Positions 45,126 through 56,680 of a stretch of DNA of 64,000 bases are shown in pieces; position 1 is the stretch's first letter; every line of letters begins with the position of its first letter. Both the position numbers and the translations under genes were made by a program. The DNA is taken from NCBI RefSeq assembly GCF_001436025.1, contig NZ_AZEQ01000010.1, positions 28,327-92,326 on the forward strand, in the 5' to 3' direction. Below the pieces are notes generated by a model. That model saw only the letters and a program-made list of their open reading frames with translations, did no database searches and had not been told where the DNA came from. The stretch comes from Limosilactobacillus mucosae DSM 13345. GTDB lineage: Bacteria > Bacillota > Bacilli > Lactobacillales > Lactobacillaceae.

Positions 45126-45314
45126 CATGATCCTGATAACAAAGATTTGAGAATAATTATTGTTAAAAGCAGTAAGGGACGCGATTTAGATGTAATTAAC
45201 ATTAACTCAGCAGAAAAAGAAGTTCTGTTTGAAAGAGGCACTGCTTTTAAAGTAATAGGATATGGTATGCTTAAAAATAGAATTAATTCCATATATCAAG
45301 GTGATACAAGATGA
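45126..45314 (+). pseudogene. C-terminal fragment of ADP-ribosyltransferase-like protein
   Basis: 63 codons open from the repeat boundary to TGA. SAEKEVLFERGTAFKVIGYG matches the ExE-loop/last-strand region of VIP2-type ADP-ribosyltransferase domains (E-K-E, then RGT.F.V), found at the C-terminus of phage minor head proteins and toxins. The N-terminal part is missing. Confidence 0.55.
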
Positions 45315-45481
45315 GCAGTAAAAAACAATTTACCGATAGCAGATGGACTGATCACCCTACATTAGATCAACTGAAAAATAATTTATCTTCGATTGAGAAA
45401 CAAAAAATTTCTAAATCTGAAGAAAAAAAACGAAAGAAATTTTTGGATTCATTATATAAATGGGCTAATGATAAGAATTAA
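45311..45481 (+). CDS. Small ORF in the CRISPR insert
   Basis: 56 residues (MSSKKQFTDSRWTDHPTLDQ ... FLDSLYKWANDKN), Lys/Glu-rich and helical. The ATG overlaps the TGA of the ADP-ribosyltransferase fragment, so the two were an operon in the source. Could be a phage structural-region gene or an immunity-type partner; unknown. No promoter seen, so probably silent. Confidence 0.4.
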   Translation: MSSKKQFTDSRWTDHPTLDQLKNNLSSIEKQKISKSEEKKRKKFLDSLYKWANDKN

Positions 45482-47072
45482 AGTTTAGGGATCACCCCCA
45501 CATACATGGGGAATACGGGGTGCACGGCCTAGCGCATCCACAATTGCAGGGATCACCCCCACATACATGGGGAATACTAGCGGCGGGGTGCGATCCGGCA
45601 AGCGAAGAGAAGGATCACCCCCACATACATGGGGAATACAAAATGAACTGTTAAACGGGATTGATATATCAAGGATCACCCCCACATACATGGGGAATAC
45701 ACGCACAGTTAGACCTAGCCAAACGCTACTTGAGGATCACCCCCACATACATGGGGAATACACGTGTTGTCAACTTGAAGTGCAAAATGATGAAGGATCA
45801 CCCCCACATACATGGGGAATACACTGGGTAGTACATCTTGAAAATAGAATACATAGGATCACCCCCACATACATGGGGAATACGGGATCATCTTTTCAAT
45901 ACGATCGATTCGTTCAGGATCACCCCCACATACATGGGGAATACTATTCAAAAGGCGGTCGTCGCCTTGCGTTGCCAGGATCACCCCCACATACATGGGG
46001 AATACTATATCAGAAATCTAACCGTGCCAACAGGTGCAGGATCACCCCCACATACATGGGGAATACGTTTTATCCAGTTGCTTTTGGACTTCTTTGCTGA
46101 CATCACCCCCACATACATGGGGAATACGTAGCCGAGCTTTTTGCCCAGCGACTTAGCCAAGGATCACCCCCACATACATGGGGAATACCGCTTTAATTGG
46201 ACACCTAATCATCGCCTTATCAAATCACCCCCACATACATGGGGAATACCGTCGATCGTGTCCGTGTATGACTGCTTATCGAGGATCACCCCCACATACA
46301 TGGGGAATACACGGCGTCAAGATCTACAATTCAACGAAATTAAGGATCACCCCCACATACATGGGGAATACGCAAGCGTATTTTGGCGGTTTTGTGTATG
46401 CTAAGGATCACCCCCACATACATGGGGAATACAAGACGATCAAGCCAACCCAAAAGAACACAATAGGATCACCCCCACATACATGGGGAATACCCCCCTT
46501 TAGTATTCTTAATAGGTGGTTTAGTAGGATCACCCCCACATACATGGGGAATACTTATTTAACGCTTGCCAGGTCCGCCTTTACGACAGGATCACCCCCA
46601 CATACATGGGGAATACTACGCTAAGGCTGTCGACATGGTACAAACATCAGGATCACCCCCACATACATGGGGAATACCAGACTTCGTCGTATCGAAGAAC
46701 ATCAAGCTGAGGATCACCCCCACATACATGGGGAATACACCGGCAGTCTGAGTCATAACCATAGCAACTGAGGATCACCCCCACATACATGGGGAATACA
46801 ATCGCGATGGTTTCTCATTGTTGGCAATGGGAGGATCACCCCCACATACATGGGGAATACTTGCGCCAGGCAAGTCCATTGCGGGTGGTAACAGGATCAC
46901 CCCCACATACATGGGGAATACATGATACGCAAGATGGTAAGAAGACGTACTCCAGGATCACCCCCACATACATGGGGAATACGTCCACATAGTCCTTGCC
47001 AGTGATCTCCTTGTAGGATCACCCCCACATACATGGGGAATACAGTAAATAGATCCCTATATGACGCCTTTT

Positions 47073-48922
<1,850 letters not shown>

Positions 48923-48926
48923 TCAG

Positions 48927-49568
48927 CTAGTTGATAGGAATGACGGTTAGCATTCCCATACCATAAGCCTTTTCACGCCCCAGACCATAAATTAGCGTGT
49001 TTTGAAGTGCAATAGGATCTATGACTTCCAATATTCCTTCAAAAGCAACCCTACTAAGTCTTATTGGACGATTTCCCTTATGATAAAGTGGTACAAAATC
49101 ACGTTCCTTAATCTCAAAACTATTTTCAGAGAGCTTAAATCCAGCACGCTCCGATCTTTTAATTAACCACTCTTTTTGCTGGTTAATTGTAATATGTGGA
49201 AAAGTCCGTTCACGCTCACCATTCTTTCCAGCACCTTTTCGTAATACAGGATTAGCTACCAAACGAAAACGTAATTGTTGTCCTTTTTTGATACTATTGA
49301 TAAAAGGTGAGTATTCCTTAGTAGCCGTCGTATTAGCAATGCCATATCGTGATAGTATCGTTAAATCTGGTTTATCCTCACTCACAACAAGCAGATATTT
49401 TCGATTGGCTAACGTATCAATACGCCACAAATGCCTTTTTCTGATACCTTTTTGAATTTCGTCTGGAAAACTTTGCTCTATCCAATTATGGTATGCGCCT
49501 AGATTAGTTAAATCTTTAATTTTTCGACGATTTTTGGTATCGATTTCTACTCTTGATAAATATACCAT
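48927..49568 (-). CDS. cas6e: Cas6e crRNA endoribonuclease
   Basis: 213 residues starting MVYLSRVEID, the usual Cas6e start; the longer upstream frame lacks a ribosome site, whereas GGAGAGAG precedes 49568. C-terminal GLGREKAYGMGMLTV is the Gly-rich loop of the second RAMP fold. Cleaves 8 bases from the repeat 3' end and stays on the crRNA hairpin. Confidence 0.93.
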   Translation of the reverse strand: MVYLSRVEIDTKNRRKIKDLTNLGAYHNWIEQSFPDEIQKGIRKRHLWRIDTLANRKYLLVVSEDKPDLTILSRYGIANTTATKEYSPFINSIKKGQQLRFRLVANPVLRKGAGKNGERERTFPHITINQQKEWLIKRSERAGFKLSENSFEIKERDFVPLYHKGNRPIRLSRVAFEGILEVIDPIALQNTLIYGLGREKAYGMGMLTVIPIN

Positions 49569-49585
49569 CGCAATCTCTCTCCAAT

Positions 49586-50293
49586 CTAAATCGATGCCCA
49601 TATATCATGATCAGTATTTTTTCGTTGGACGTAATTACTGTTTTCTAAAAAAACATTATCTTCGGCAACTGACCGATACTCATAATATCGACTTTTTTGA
49701 TTAAATGAGCCAACAGCATCTTTAATCAAGCGATTAGGTCTGTCTGGAACTAATTTTGCATCAGCATAGATACGTGCATTAAAAACATCTTTCTTGTACT
49801 TTCTTTGAAACCATACTGATGCTTGCCATGGCAACTCTTTTAATACGTTTATAGCAGTTTTATCTGGACACATTTTCATTTTTAAAATACCAGCTGGCGG
49901 GTTTGATCGCCTGCCAAAATAGAGTTGAAATTTTGGATGCCGTAATGCATACTCAATTTTTTCCATCAAAGCGTCTTGCTTGCTACTAAGTGCAACCATA
50001 AAAACCGCATCCTGCAAATATATTCGATGAGAAAGTTTTCCTGGTTTCTTTAAACTATAGTGGGTAATTTGAAAATCACTTAACACTTCGCCAGGTTGAT
50101 CAACACGAACGGCAAAATCTAAATCGTTTAAACTTTTGTAATCATCGCTTTCCCTGCGAAAACCGAGAGCGGCACCAATCATCCCTATAACTGCACTTTT
50201 ACTTGGAGCTCGAAAAGTAGTTCTTTTTTCAAAAGATGCCGGATCTCCATACGACTGTAAAGGCGCAGCTATTCTAATCACTAATGTTTTCAT
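49586..50293 (-). CDS. cas5e: Cas5e, Cascade subunit
   Basis: 235 residues. The N-terminal RAMP strand LVIRIAAPLQSYG and TTFRAPSKSAVIGMIGAALG are Cas5e hallmarks. Holds the crRNA 5' handle. Overlaps cas7e by 20 bases. Confidence 0.94.
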   Translation of the reverse strand: MKTLVIRIAAPLQSYGDPASFEKRTTFRAPSKSAVIGMIGAALGFRRESDDYKSLNDLDFAVRVDQPGEVLSDFQITHYSLKKPGKLSHRIYLQDAVFMVALSSKQDALMEKIEYALRHPKFQLYFGRRSNPPAGILKMKMCPDKTAINVLKELPWQASVWFQRKYKKDVFNARIYADAKLVPDRPNRLIKDAVGSFNQKSRYYEYRSVAEDNVFLENSNYVQRKNTDHDIWASI

Positions 50294-51356
50294 CGTTCAT
50301 CATCCGTTCTAAACATTCTGCAACGTTGGTAAGTAGTGATGAGATGTCTTTAACTTGATTATCAATTTTAGATTCTTTAGTGGACAAAACAACCGTTGTC
50401 TGTGGTTTTTCAACAAAGCTCTGGGTTACATCATACTCATTTTCAAGTTTTTCAATTGACTTTTTAATGTAACCATTATTTGAACGAACTGGTTCTTCAA
50501 AGGCTGAAACTAAGTTAACCGGCGTATCGTTTCGAATTGTTACCATTACGTATGGAGGAATTGTTTTATTTGCAAAGCTATTTTGTTTACCAGTTGGCAT
50601 TGACAAAACAAATTTCTTGATAAAAAGCTCAATTCCTTTCAGCGTTAATTCCGCAGAACCCAGATTGTGAAAAAGTTCTTTAACATTAACGTTGGCATAA
50701 CGATAAAGTGTTGAAGAATTAAATTCCAACGTATCAATCATAGCAGCTCCTGCACTATCTTGTTCGTCATCCAAGGCAGTAAAATAGTCAAATTCTGGCA
50801 CGATCTCGTGAGTTGAGATTGCATGAGCAACTTGCGAAGCTGCATCAACGTTTAATTCAGGATTATCAGCAACCATCCGACCAAAAAGTGCTAAATCAAG
50901 TGAATTTTTGTCACTAAACACTTCTTTAAGCTCTTTTTTATCATAGGAATCATTTTGTAAAGCATAGTCTGCTAATTTATCAATCTGGCCATCACTAAGC
51001 AAAAACAATGCACCAGTAGTATTCTCATCTTTTTTTACTTTGATGCCGGCCGCTTTGAAAACCTCAATTGCTTTTTTAGTTGCTGCATCTAAATCTAGGG
51101 TATTATCCTTTTCGGCAAGCTTGGCAGCCAAAAGCTGAATACCTTTTTTCGTCCGATGACTCAGTAACCATTCCGCACCATCGCTATCTTTCTTAAAAGC
51201 TTCTCGCATTGCATGTTTCCAACTCTGCGACGATACTCTTGCTCGCGTAACTCCGCCATAAAGAGCCGTCTTAGGAGCCCCTGAATCATCGCGGTTGATG
51301 TTTGAAGCTGGAACCGTTTGTAGTACATGAATATCTACGTATAAATTTTTAGTCAT
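50274..51356 (-). CDS. cas7e: Cas7e, Cascade backbone
   Basis: 360 residues. YVDIHVLQTVPASNINRDDS and RARVSSQSWKHAMR are typical of Cas7e (CasC/Cse4). Six copies form the crRNA-binding backbone whose thumbs flip out every sixth guide base. Confidence 0.95.
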   Translation of the reverse strand: MTKNLYVDIHVLQTVPASNINRDDSGAPKTALYGGVTRARVSSQSWKHAMREAFKKDSDGAEWLLSHRTKKGIQLLAAKLAEKDNTLDLDAATKKAIEVFKAAGIKVKKDENTTGALFLLSDGQIDKLADYALQNDSYDKKELKEVFSDKNSLDLALFGRMVADNPELNVDAASQVAHAISTHEIVPEFDYFTALDDEQDSAGAAMIDTLEFNSSTLYRYANVNVKELFHNLGSAELTLKGIELFIKKFVLSMPTGKQNSFANKTIPPYVMVTIRNDTPVNLVSAFEEPVRSNNGYIKKSIEKLENEYDVTQSFVEKPQTTVVLSTKESKIDNQVKDISSLLTNVAECLERMMNDENISD

Positions 51357-51382
51357 GGTTTTTTCCTTCCTTATCTTTTGTA

Positions 51383-51976
51383 TTAATTAGTTGAAACTGA
51401 TTGCCAATAATACTGGCGTCCCCATTTTAAGAAAACCTTTCTTGAGTACTCATAACCCATTTGAAAGAAAAATAGATCCTGCGCCAACTGCGGAAAATCC
51501 AATAATAAATTTCTATCGGCAGATTTTAAAATTCTAACCAATTGAGTAACACTCTTGGCAACACTATCAATATTAGTCGCAGACAAAAGATTTTGTATCC
51601 GCCGATCAAGAGCAGCCTGTTTATCTTGATTTTTCCTTAAATCAGCCAAAGCGACAAACAACTGCTGCCCTTTATCTTCAGTACTTACTTGATTAGAACT
51701 TGCGTAACTCAACTGGGTAAGGCCCTGCTGATAAATGGCAAAACATCTAAGCGCAGTGTAGATAGCTGTCTCTTGTCGTGTTTCTCTGCCTTGTGGATCA
51801 TTGCTGATATCGCTTGCTGCCATTTTTGAAAACATAATCGGCCAAACATTTTCTGCACGATGATCTTTAATTGTTACGGCATGCCGCAAACTTGCTAAGA
51901 CCGCTTTATCCAAATTGCCGTTATTATAAAGACTATATATTATCTGCGCAGTTACCTTTGCGATTTCATTTGCCAT
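51383..51976 (-). CDS. cse2: Cse2 (Cas11), Cascade small subunit
   Basis: 197 residues, helical. Contains the RRIQNLL-like basic helix and DFPQLAQDLFFFQMG seen in Cse2 proteins. Stabilises the displaced strand. Confidence 0.9.
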   Translation of the reverse strand: MANEIAKVTAQIIYSLYNNGNLDKAVLASLRHAVTIKDHRAENVWPIMFSKMAASDISNDPQGRETRQETAIYTALRCFAIYQQGLTQLSYASSNQVSTEDKGQQLFVALADLRKNQDKQAALDRRIQNLLSATNIDSVAKSVTQLVRILKSADRNLLLDFPQLAQDLFFFQMGYEYSRKVFLKWGRQYYWQSVSTN

Positions 51977-51983
51977 ATGCTCA

Positions 51984-53684
51984 CTACCTCAATTTCTTTC
52001 GATACTTATTGATGCTTGCGCGGAGGATATTGACAAGGATAAAAATATTTTTAATCATTTTTTCATTATTCTTATCTTCATGCTTGCCAATAATTTCTTT
52101 AGGCGATGCTGTTGCCATAACTGCATTTACTTGTTCGTCAACCTGTCTAAGCAAAACCTCATCTTCCCATTTTAAAATTTGCGGAGTCGTTGGTTGCATC
52201 GGATCCAAATCTATCAGCCAATTATTAAATGGCTCATTTAGGCGATTATAAAAGTCTTCACTCAATCTGTTTGCAAAGTCTCTTTTATCGCCTATACCTC
52301 GTAATTCAGCCAACCCATTGGCAAATCCCCAATAGTACTTAATAATTTGTTGAGTATATTCAATAGCATCTTCAATCTTAGTTGTCCAATGCAAATCAAA
52401 TAAAATATCGGCATTGATATAAAGGTCATCGCTAATTTCTGCTGCCGGCAGTTGAGAAGTAGCATTTCCATCACTGATTAGGTTTGCCGTTGCCAAATTC
52501 ACATAATGGGCATCCGGAATCAGCTGTTCATCTTTTAATAAACTCAACCAGTTGACTATTCCAGGCTTCATATCGGCATTTTGAGTATCAGCTTCAGTAG
52601 GAACATATAACCCAAAATTTCGCCACATTTTCTTACCCAGATCACTTAAATGTTTAGTATTATGATGACGATCCTTCACACGCCAAGTAGTCATAGGTTC
52701 AATTTCGTTATTGATTGCGTCATCATCAAATTTTGGCAGACAAGTTGAAAAGACAGTCGGCTCCTCATCCCATCGTACATAAATCATACGCGACCAGTTG
52801 GTGTACAAACCTGCAATATTGTCAGGGGCCTTTTTTTCTAGCAAATATTTAACATAGTCTGCTTGGCTTGCAAATTCCCAATTAGGTTTTTGAATAATGT
52901 TTCCATACTCACCAGAAAAATCAGATATCAAGACAAGATTAAGCATTAAGGTTTCAAAAAGCGTTTTTCCTTGAGCATAAACGGTATCTAAACCATATAG
53001 CCAACCAGCTGATGCTGAATACTTTTCAACGCCTTTAATTTTCGTCTTATCAGTAGTTCCCGTGAAATTCTGATAGCTAATCAACCACCTGACAAACTCC
53101 GCAGTTCCAATTTTGTTTTTTTGTGAACTGGATTTTGGCGAAAAAATATCCGGTGAATTATTACTTTCCGAAATTAATCGATTCATCTGTTTAATTGCAA
53201 CAGTACCTTTCCCCGATGCAATTTTTTTACTGGTAAGATCATCATAAATCTCAGCCGTTACTTGATAAAATGGCTGCTTGCCAAACACATCAAAACGTGC
53301 TGCATACTTTTCCAAATACTTTACAACGATATCTGAAAAACTACCTCGTTGGAAAAGATCTTCCCACGTTGCCAATAAATCTTCTTGGATGTCATCAGTA
53401 TCATCATCTAATGAATTTTCAATCGGGCGCCAGCTTTTCGAATCAAGTTCCAGCCATTCATACGGATTGCCATTCGCATCAAACCTTGTATAAACCGTTG
53501 TTAAGATTGCTAATAGAAAACGTAAAATTGCCAAATCCTGCGACCGCATCTCTCCTGCCAGCCGACGATAATTTTGCGCATTTTGAAAGAGATCCTCTAA
53601 AGAAATCTGTTTTTCTTCATCAGAATCAAGTCCAATTACCTTTATCCAAGGACTGGTCAGCAGATTAAAACTTTCTTCAGCCAT
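51984..53684 (-). CDS. cas8e: Cse1 (Cas8e), PAM-recognising large subunit
   Basis: 566 residues from ATG 53684 (GGAGGAG upstream; the longer frame start lacks one). N-terminal FNLLTSPWIKVIGLDS is typical of Cse1. Recognises the PAM and recruits Cas3. The start overlaps the ancestral cas3 stop (53677), showing the original operon junction. Confidence 0.94.
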   Translation of the reverse strand: MAEESFNLLTSPWIKVIGLDSDEEKQISLEDLFQNAQNYRRLAGEMRSQDLAILRFLLAILTTVYTRFDANGNPYEWLELDSKSWRPIENSLDDDTDDIQEDLLATWEDLFQRGSFSDIVVKYLEKYAARFDVFGKQPFYQVTAEIYDDLTSKKIASGKGTVAIKQMNRLISESNNSPDIFSPKSSSQKNKIGTAEFVRWLISYQNFTGTTDKTKIKGVEKYSASAGWLYGLDTVYAQGKTLFETLMLNLVLISDFSGEYGNIIQKPNWEFASQADYVKYLLEKKAPDNIAGLYTNWSRMIYVRWDEEPTVFSTCLPKFDDDAINNEIEPMTTWRVKDRHHNTKHLSDLGKKMWRNFGLYVPTEADTQNADMKPGIVNWLSLLKDEQLIPDAHYVNLATANLISDGNATSQLPAAEISDDLYINADILFDLHWTTKIEDAIEYTQQIIKYYWGFANGLAELRGIGDKRDFANRLSEDFYNRLNEPFNNWLIDLDPMQPTTPQILKWEDEVLLRQVDEQVNAVMATASPKEIIGKHEDKNNEKMIKNIFILVNILRASINKYRKKLR

Positions 53685-53874
53685 GCTTCTCCTCCAATCT
53701 TTCATAGCATAAACCTTTATCAGATGAATAGCTTAACCTAAAGTCAAAAAAATCAGTCGTTTGTTTTGATCCTAAAATCAAGGCCAAAGAATCGTGCAGC
53801 CAAATACTCTGTTGCCATTGTGGCAGATTTTTAAATGTAACGTCTTCCAGTTTTTTAATAATCTCATCTAATTT
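53677..53874 (-). pseudogene. cas3: Detached C-terminal 65 codons of cas3
   Basis: In the same frame as cas3, right after its TGA at 53875-53877. Encodes KLDEIIKKLEDVTFKNLPQW, QQSIWLHDSLALILGSKQTT and LSYSSDKGLCYERLE, the usual Cas3 C-terminal domain, ending at a TGA that overlaps the cas8e start. No own start or ribosome site. Confidence 0.85.
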
Positions 53875-56409
53875 TCATTCTGGAGTAACAACACTTGGTA
53901 AGCGGATAACTTGATCAGAGATAGTCTTATCATCAACTTCAGCCAATTTTCTTCCATCTAGCAGGTAAAATTGATGATCAATTTCTTTAAGTAAAATAAC
54001 TTCTAAAGTCTCTTGAATATCACGAACTGCTGCCTGTGCTTTAATCTCACCTTGCCTATCATCTGGGAGATCCCAATCAAGCCATTTATGAATTGTCCCT
54101 CTACGTTTATGCTGTTTAGGCTCAGCAATTTGAAATACTTTTGCTTTATTCTTGGAATTTTTTTGATCTTTATCAAATTTTGCTCTAGCTTCTTTTAGGC
54201 CAGAAACTTCGCTGTCGGTCGCTGTGTCATAGACCTGCTGAACCAACTTTGAAATATCATCAGGTAATGCTATTTTATCTTTTAAAAAATGATCCGTTTT
54301 CATTAACAAATACTTTTCGTAAATGTACTCATTGCTTTTTCCATAATCACCATAGTCATTAATCCCTAAAATGTATAACTGAGGGGTTTGCAAGCCTTTA
54401 GGACGCTTAATATTATGACGATGCAATCGACCAACCCTTTGCAAAATCAAATCCATTGGTGCAATATCAGTAAACAAAACATCGAAATCAATGTCTAGCG
54501 ATTCCTCTAAAACCTGTGTACCAATCACAACCAGTCTTGGTGGCCGAGCAGCATTTTTTCCAATCATGCTTTGAAGCTTTTCTTCAATTTTTTGACGATC
54601 TGGTGCCAAAAAAGCAGAATGCAAGACAACCTTTAAAACGTCTTTTGGCATTAAGTCAGCAATTTCCTGTGCTCTTTTAACCGTATTAACAATAATTCCG
54701 GCTACGCCACCATCCTTTATCTTGTCATTTACGATATCAACCAGCTTATCATTTTCAACATTGATTCTTTCAACTTGTACGCATTTAGATTTTTGTGATA
54801 CAAAATTCGTTACTTGTTTTAGGCGTTTGCCATCTAACATACTTAGTAATGGGTATGCCTCATTGTTTTCCCAACCAGGCTCTGCTTCAAATTGGTCACT
54901 ACCAAATTTACCTTTCGCATAACTTTTCAAAAGCTCATTTCTTTTTTCCTTTGGTAAAGTAGCAGAAAGGGCAATTACCGGAACATTGTATGCACCTAAC
55001 CATTGCAGAACTTTTGCTAAATAAGAAGACATATAAACATCGTAGCCATGAACCTCATCGATAACGACTACTTTTCCGCTCAATCCAAGGTGCTTTAAAA
55101 AAAGATGTCGTTGTTTCAATCCCATCTGCAGCAAATTGTCAATTGTTCCAACAGTAAACTCCTCAAGAATTGATTTTTTGCCACTAAACCACTCATTGAC
55201 AACCACTGCTCCCGAACCTTGTACATTTTCTGCCCTTGGTATTGCTTGGTTTCTTTGATTAAACTTGGCTTTTCCATGCATCAACTTTATTGAAAGATTG
55301 GCATCTTGTTCCTTAGCTTCCTTTGCCAACCAATCTTCAACTCGATCAAACATTGCATTCGACGTTGCTTGAGTTGGCAGCCCCATAAACAGGCCATTAC
55401 AGCCACATCGACTAGCCAGCTGTTCAGCCACTGTTAAAGCAATTTCAGTTTTACCAATTCCCATAGGCGCTTCAATAATCATCATGCCAGGATCAAGAGC
55501 CTTACTAATTGCTTGACACATTGCCAGCTGAACTTCACGTGGATGAAATCCCCAATGCCGAACGTAATATTCGTCAATATCAGAGACCTGCTCGGCACTC
55601 CACTCATCAGTTATCTGCCATGTATTGATAGCATTTTGATAACGCTCTTCAGTATTTACATCAGCAGCAGATTCATTAATGTCGATAAGTGGAAAAAGCG
55701 GTTTTGATGGATCATCATTCAAATACTCACTGGATGCCAACCAGTCAGCCATTATCAATAGACCCTCTAAAAGTACTGCTTGAATTTTATTGACCCAGGG
55801 AATTTCTGATGATGTATGAAACCCGCATAAATGTAGACCATATTGGAATAGATCCTCTTGAACCTTTTTCCATCGATTCTGTTCTTCTCCCGGCGTCTCT
55901 GGCCAATAGTTTTCTGAATTATACTGTGTATCTTTTGCCACTGGATTGCTTAAAGGCTTACCATGATGACCACCTATTATGGCCGCAATAGATTTATTCA
56001 CGCCATATACTTCCAACAACGCTTCACCAGCCAATGCATGGGGTGATGCACTGCGTTTCAGAAATGATAATTTATCGATGCCTTTGAACCCACCTCGAAT
56101 CATTTTTTCCATAATATCTTCATCAAGCGAGTCATTATGGGCATATGATTGCTTGGTTTGAAATGCAGTTGTTGCCTTTCCAATATCATGAATATAGCCA
56201 AGAAATTTAACTACATTTTGTGTTAAAGTTTCTGAATTTTCAATCATCAGCAATGACCTTTGATTATCAGTCAGCCAATGATTGTACAGCCAATTAATAA
56301 CATTTTTGGCATCAATCAAATGTATAACCAATGGCAACCAAAGTTCTTGATCATCACGAATTGCTTTCTTTCCCCATAAAGAAAGTTCTTCTGTCGTTAG
56401 CTCTCCCAT
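53875..56409 (-). CDS. cas3: Cas3 nuclease-helicase, truncated by in-frame TGA
   Basis: 844 residues from ATG 56409 (AGAAGGTG 5 bases upstream; an earlier in-frame ATG at 56496 has no ribosome site). HD nuclease residues are present (HDIGK, SPHALAGEA, GGHHGKP), as are helicase Walker A MGIGKTE, box II VIDEVHGYD and box VI QRVGRLHRH. The reading frame continues past a single TGA for 65 typical Cas3 residues, so the gene has a nonsense mutation (full length would be 910). The C-terminal domain sits over the helicase channel, so activity is uncertain. Confidence 0.9.
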   Translation of the reverse strand: MGELTTEELSLWGKKAIRDDQELWLPLVIHLIDAKNVINWLYNHWLTDNQRSLLMIENSETLTQNVVKFLGYIHDIGKATTAFQTKQSYAHNDSLDEDIMEKMIRGGFKGIDKLSFLKRSASPHALAGEALLEVYGVNKSIAAIIGGHHGKPLSNPVAKDTQYNSENYWPETPGEEQNRWKKVQEDLFQYGLHLCGFHTSSEIPWVNKIQAVLLEGLLIMADWLASSEYLNDDPSKPLFPLIDINESAADVNTEERYQNAINTWQITDEWSAEQVSDIDEYYVRHWGFHPREVQLAMCQAISKALDPGMMIIEAPMGIGKTEIALTVAEQLASRCGCNGLFMGLPTQATSNAMFDRVEDWLAKEAKEQDANLSIKLMHGKAKFNQRNQAIPRAENVQGSGAVVVNEWFSGKKSILEEFTVGTIDNLLQMGLKQRHLFLKHLGLSGKVVVIDEVHGYDVYMSSYLAKVLQWLGAYNVPVIALSATLPKEKRNELLKSYAKGKFGSDQFEAEPGWENNEAYPLLSMLDGKRLKQVTNFVSQKSKCVQVERINVENDKLVDIVNDKIKDGGVAGIIVNTVKRAQEIADLMPKDVLKVVLHSAFLAPDRQKIEEKLQSMIGKNAARPPRLVVIGTQVLEESLDIDFDVLFTDIAPMDLILQRVGRLHRHNIKRPKGLQTPQLYILGINDYGDYGKSNEYIYEKYLLMKTDHFLKDKIALPDDISKLVQQVYDTATDSEVSGLKEARAKFDKDQKNSKNKAKVFQIAEPKQHKRRGTIHKWLDWDLPDDRQGEIKAQAAVRDIQETLEVILLKEIDHQFYLLDGRKLAEVDDKTISDQVIRLPSVVTPE

Positions 56410-56581
56410 TTTTTCACCTTCTATTTCGAATTGAATATTAAATGGTTCGAATAATCTCTGCTTAGGTATGAAATTAAAATCAATCGAATAAAGCATGTAT
56501 CAGTCGCCGAATTCTAGATTTCATCGCCGCCCTTCATTACTATAACGTTCGACCATAACAAAAATTTTCATAAAGAGCATT

Positions 56582-56680
56582 TACTCACCCCCACATACAT
56601 GGGGAAAACCAGCTATAGAGCAATATCCCTAATATCAATATTGGGATCACCCCCACATTCTTATAATTGATGGGGATCTT
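56582..56680 (-). ncRNA. Mini-CRISPR (pseudo-repeat, spacer, pseudo-repeat) in the cas3 leader, CreR-like
   Basis: 56582-56609 is a repeat with an intact CCCCA/TGGGG hairpin but altered ends; 56644-56680 is a repeat with the 3' 15 bases intact and a 9-base larger loop; between lie 34 bases. Read on the minus strand the guide begins AATATTGATATTAG. This matches 56691-56678 at 12 of 14 positions, the two misses being guide positions 6 and 12. CreR-type mini-CRISPRs guide Cascade to repress cas promoters in other type I systems; here the assignment is inferred from structure and match. Confidence 0.6.

Larger units (their letters stand above)
45124..45488 (+). mobile_element. 365-bp foreign fragment inside the CRISPR array
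   Basis: AT-rich DNA between two intact repeats, coding on the plus strand: the open 3' end of an ADP-ribosyltransferase-like gene overlapping a complete small ORF. No transposase, inverted repeats or target duplication seen. Resembles a phage or toxin-locus piece, not a spacer. Confidence 0.7.
45035..47043 (-). CRISPR. Type I-E CRISPR array, 28 repeats, 26 spacers and one 365-bp insert
   Basis: Repeats of 28 bp on the plus strand begin GGATCACCCCC and end CATGGGGAATAC; the base before them is A in nearly all units, so the functional repeat is 29 bp with 32-bp spacers. Spaced mostly 61 bp. The repeat at 45035 is degenerate (22/28), marking the trailer end; those at 46100 and 46222 differ only in the first two bases. 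Arms CCCCA/TGGGG form the Cas6e hairpin. Transcription should run on the minus strand from the cas2 side. The interval 45124-45488 is not a spacer. Confidence 0.97.

Noticed and set aside
45485..47000. Series of ORFs encoding repeated SPPHTWGI / TPTYMGNT peptides
   Set aside because: These are translations of the CRISPR repeats, not genes.
45063..47015. Self-targeting spacers against the conjugative element
   Set aside because: I saw no evident match by eye, but an alignment of all 26 spacers against the window and genome would be needed to decide.
56410..56496. Upstream ATG extending cas3 by 29 residues
   Set aside because: No ribosome site; AGAAGGTG fits the ATG at 56409, and the extension does not look like a Cas3 N-terminus.
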